DNA of 64,000 nt from Blepharisma japonicum (Eukaryota; Ciliophora; Heterotrichea; Heterotrichida; Blepharismidae). Below the pieces are notes generated by a model, which searched no databases, had not been told where the DNA came from, and saw only the letters and a list, made by a program, of their open reading frames with translations. The position numbers and the translations under genes were made by a program. The stretch spans positions 1 to 64,000 of the forward strand of contig CATKHK010000076.1 in NCBI GenBank assembly GCA_949751835.1. The letters run 5' to 3'. Positions 61,176-64,000 of the stretch are shown in pieces (within the stretch, counting starts at the first letter, position 1; each line of letters opens with the position of its first letter).

Positions 61176-64000
61176 ATGATAAGAATTTGACTCTTCCTTT
61201 TCTTAAGACCCGTTTTTTCTCAAACATTTACTCTAATTCCCACAACTGGGACACCTCCAGGTGAAAGGCAATACCACATTATTGATTTATATGAAAAAGA
61301 CAATTCCCTAGTCACATTTGGAGGCAATCAAGGAGTTTCAAGACTTTATAATGATGTATGGAAATTTTCACTGTCGGACTCACGCTGATATGAACTTCAA
61401 GCATCTTCTCAAATGACTCCTTGTAAGCACTAAGCAGCACAAAGGTACAATCTAGGAGGTTTCGTTGACTCAAATAATGATTATCTCTATGTATTTGGTG
61501 GAAGTTCTGCCAATGGACCTCAGAATGATATGTGGCAGTTTGATTTAGTTAGCTATCAGTGGATGATTATATCCCAGAGTGGAAATACTCCAACCCCTAG
61601 GTCTCGCTTTGCATATGCACATTATAAAGACAAAAATGATAATAAGCTGAAATTTGCTATTTATGGAGGAACTTTGTCAACAGGCTATGATAACAGTTTA
61701 TATATGTAATAGATAATTAGATTTGATGTGGAAAGTACAACTTGGTCTCTTCAAAGTTCAGGAGGCGTTTCAGTGCCAAAATTAAACGCACCCACAATCC
61801 TATACTGAAGTGGATATATTTACCTCGCTGGAGGGCAAGGAGTTCATGGAACTACTTATGAGTACAATCGCAACTTTTTCAGATATGACTTGGCCAATAG
61901 TAAGTGGGAAGATCTAACAAGTAGTTCTAGCTCTTATAACTATAGGTATCTTACTGGAAGCGCTATATACAATGATGAATTTTATTTGCTTTTTGGCTGG
62001 TCTGATCTTATAGGAAAAGATCAATCAAATATTATGAAAGTAAGCTTAACAGGATCAAGCTATAGTTGGTCTAATGTAACAATAGTAGAAGATGAAAATT
62101 GAAGCATGATTCCTCGAGACTCTTATGCATTTTTTAGTAACAGCAGCGGTGTTGTTTATATATTTGGAGGCTATAGTTCAAGCTATAATGTAACGATTAT
62201 GAACAATTTAATTAAACTTGATCTAACTAGCTCAAAAATCAAATATACAATTTTAAGCTATGAATTTACAAGCCCTAGCCCTAGGAAAAGTCATTCATTG
62301 TGTTCCTCTGAAGCGGCATTATACTTATTCGGAGGCCAAAATGGAAATAACTATTATAATGATGTATGGATGCTGGACCCAGAAAATCCGAATTCATGGC
62401 AATCAATTCTGACTAATGGTGATATTCCATCTGCAAGATCAGGGCATGCTTCTGATTCTCAAGGCGACATAGTCGTCATATTTGGCGGATATGACGGAAC
62501 CTCATATTTGAATGACTTGTATTATTTAAACCTGATAACTAATAGCTGAAGTAAAGTCATCGCAAGCTCTACAGATTTGCCTGCAGGCCGGCTTGAAGCC
62601 TGTATGAAGGTTTACTTGCCTTATGTTTTCATTTTTGGAGGAAAAACTGAATCTGGAATTACCAATGACTTGTGGCTATATAATACAGGGACAAATGTTT
62701 ATACACTTTTATATGAAGTTGCCTTAGGGAATCGTCCTTTGCCAGTTTACGGGCATACGTGTGAGTTAACAGCTGATATATATGGGAATATCCTTTTTTA
62801 TACAATGCTAGGATCAACTGATGGAGAGCAACCTATTGGCAGTGTTGATGTTTATAATATGACTTTGAAACATTGGGTGAATTTGCATCTTGACGAAGGC
62901 GGTATCAATGCAAGAGCCAACGCTGCAGTGAAGCTTAATAAATATAACGAAGTTGGTGTCCTAGGTGGACAAGCATGAGGAACAGATCTAATGCCTAGCA
63001 TCTATGTTCTTAATCTAGATACGAATACGATTACTTCTCAAAACTCCATGCAAGACTATTTCTACTCATCTGCATCTACTTACTATAAGAAAAGCTTTTA
63101 TATTCAAGGAGGAGGGTCGGCTGCTGGGGAAGCAATGAGAGCATTTTTGGCACAAAGCAGCTTCATAAAAGTTGAGCTTGCTTGTGATACGTCCACAAAT
63201 ACTTCATGTCACTGGACTTGCAGCCCTGGAACTTATATTCAAAATAATGCTTGTGTGCCATGCCCTGAAGGAACCTATAACCCTACCTATGGCGCCACTT
63301 CTTGCATCAACTGTCCATCAGGAACATTTAATCCTGTAAAAGGTGCGAATACAGCTTATCAATGCTATCCGTGTGATTCAAGTACTTACAATTCATTTGA
63401 AGGCTCAGCTTCATGTCGAGCATGCCCTGTTAATAAATACTGCCCCGTTGGAAGTTCGAATCCTATTGAGACTGACTCATTCAGCACATATTCCTCAACT
63501 CAGCCATCATTATTTGATACCTCTTCTTATAACTCTGACTCTGATGAAGCTGTTAACGCTATGATAATTGCAGTTTGCTTGCTTTTCTTCATTATTTTTA
63601 TTCTATTTCAGTCCATCGCTATTTTTAGGGACAAGCTGGAAGGACTCGATCTCTACAAAGAAGAGCACAACTATCAACTTTTCCAAGTTATGATAAGAGT
63701 TGGCACCAAACTTGGAGGGACTTTTACAATATTTTTCCTGGTTGCTGCAGTTATTTTAATTTGCGATGCATGAATTGTGTATGCCAAAAATAACATATAT
63801 GAAGACAAATCGCTTGTGCCACTTGTAGCTTTGGAAAATGAGCTGACTGATTTCCCTGCAACAGTGAATATCGAAGCTGTTTTGTATAGATATGGAGGAA
63901 ACTGTGTGGATAACGGTAAGTGTGAGTCTTCGCTGCTTAAAACGCTTAATGAGATCTCTTATACTTGGATGGAAATGAAGTGCAGTTTATCTCAAGGAGA
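61176..64000 (+). CDS. Kelch-repeat, Cys-rich membrane protein, 3' end cut by the window
   Basis: At least 931 residues after removal of two 15-nt introns (61423-61437 and 61706-61720). A signal peptide (MIRIWLFLFLRPVFSQ, its Trp a TGA) leads to a beta-propeller of kelch repeats over residues 20-640: LVTFGGNQG, YVFGGSSANG, FAIYGGTLS, IYLAGGQG, YIFGGYSS, YLFGGQNG, VIFGGYDG and FIFGGKTE, each followed by a Trp motif such as DVWKF or NDMWQF. Then a Cys-rich GCC2/GCC3-like segment (CPEGTYNPTYGA, CPSGTFNPVKGA, CRACPVNKYCP) and at least two membrane segments (MIIAVCLLFFIIFILFQS; TIFFLVAAVILIC). TGA codes for Trp at many places. Probably a surface receptor or adhesion protein; the remainder lies beyond 64000. 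Confidence 0.9.
61423..61437 (+). other. 15-nt intron in the kelch gene
   Basis: GTAAGCACTAAGCAG, phase 1. It contains the TAA that would end the frame after the first kelch unit. A at position 10. Confidence 0.9.
61706..61720 (+). other. Second 15-nt intron in the kelch gene
   Basis: GTAATAGATAATTAG, phase 2. Retention gives TAA-TAG; removal links SLYI to FDVESTTW, a normal kelch end. A at position 10. Confidence 0.9.

Overview
The window looks like the macronuclear genome of a heterotrich ciliate, most likely a Blepharisma species. Two sequence features say so. First, TGA is read as tryptophan: more than twenty conserved genes run straight through in-frame TGA codons at tryptophan positions, and every gene end I can place is TAA or TAG. 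Second, introns are tiny: I found twelve with strong support, eleven of 15 nt and one of 16 nt, all GT...AG and all with an A six bases from the 3' end. Stentor shares 15-nt introns but uses the standard code; this assignment rests on general knowledge of heterotrichs. I saw no telomere repeat, tRNA, rRNA or CRISPR array.

Layout. 1-3.8 kb (minus strand): a decayed non-LTR (LINE-like) retrotransposon with endonuclease, reverse transcriptase and a C-terminal zinc-knuckle part, broken by frame changes. 4.1-10.5 kb: a probable mitochondrial helical protein and a large PKD/REJ-type membrane protein. 11.3-16.9 kb: an orphan acidic protein, an EMAPII-type tRNA-binding protein, an RCC1 protein and an orphan. 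17.4-24 kb: a two-repeat MYB, two orphans (one with a 41-residue tandem repeat), a PX-BAR sorting nexin and a small orphan with two introns. 24.6-32.7 kb: a USP7-type deubiquitinase, a three-repeat MYB, a coiled-coil orphan, an ER-type DnaJ and an Ariadne-type RBR ligase. 33-35.3 kb: a coiled-coil gene with a decayed partial copy of its 5' part upstream. 35.5-43.8 kb: five minus-strand genes (ZNF598/Hel2-type ligase, EF-hand protein, Sm protein F, an atypical kinase, an N-myristoylated EF-hand protein). 44.3-52.3 kb: glutathionyl-hydroquinone reductase, an armadillo-type protein, a membrane protein with no clear start, a class-2 DYRK kinase and a bromodomain-NET protein. 52.4-53.1 kb: decayed copies of parts of that bromodomain gene. 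53.5-64 kb: ADP-dependent glucokinase, a membrane RING-H2 protein, an RPAIN-like protein, a Cys-rich secreted protein, two coiled-coil proteins, a PP2C phosphatase and the start of a kelch/Cys-rich membrane protein that runs off the edge.

The genes do not form a pathway. Loose themes are ubiquitin (USP7-like, Ariadne, ZNF598-like, RING-H2), calcium (two EF-hand proteins) and phospho-signalling (DYRK, atypical kinase, PP2C). Packing is very tight in places: 7 nt between two convergent stops, 19 nt between two divergent starts, 9 nt between a stop and the next start. Intergenic DNA is AT-rich and holds relics of local gene duplication. Coordinates of TGA-read and spliced genes were worked out by hand from the sequence.
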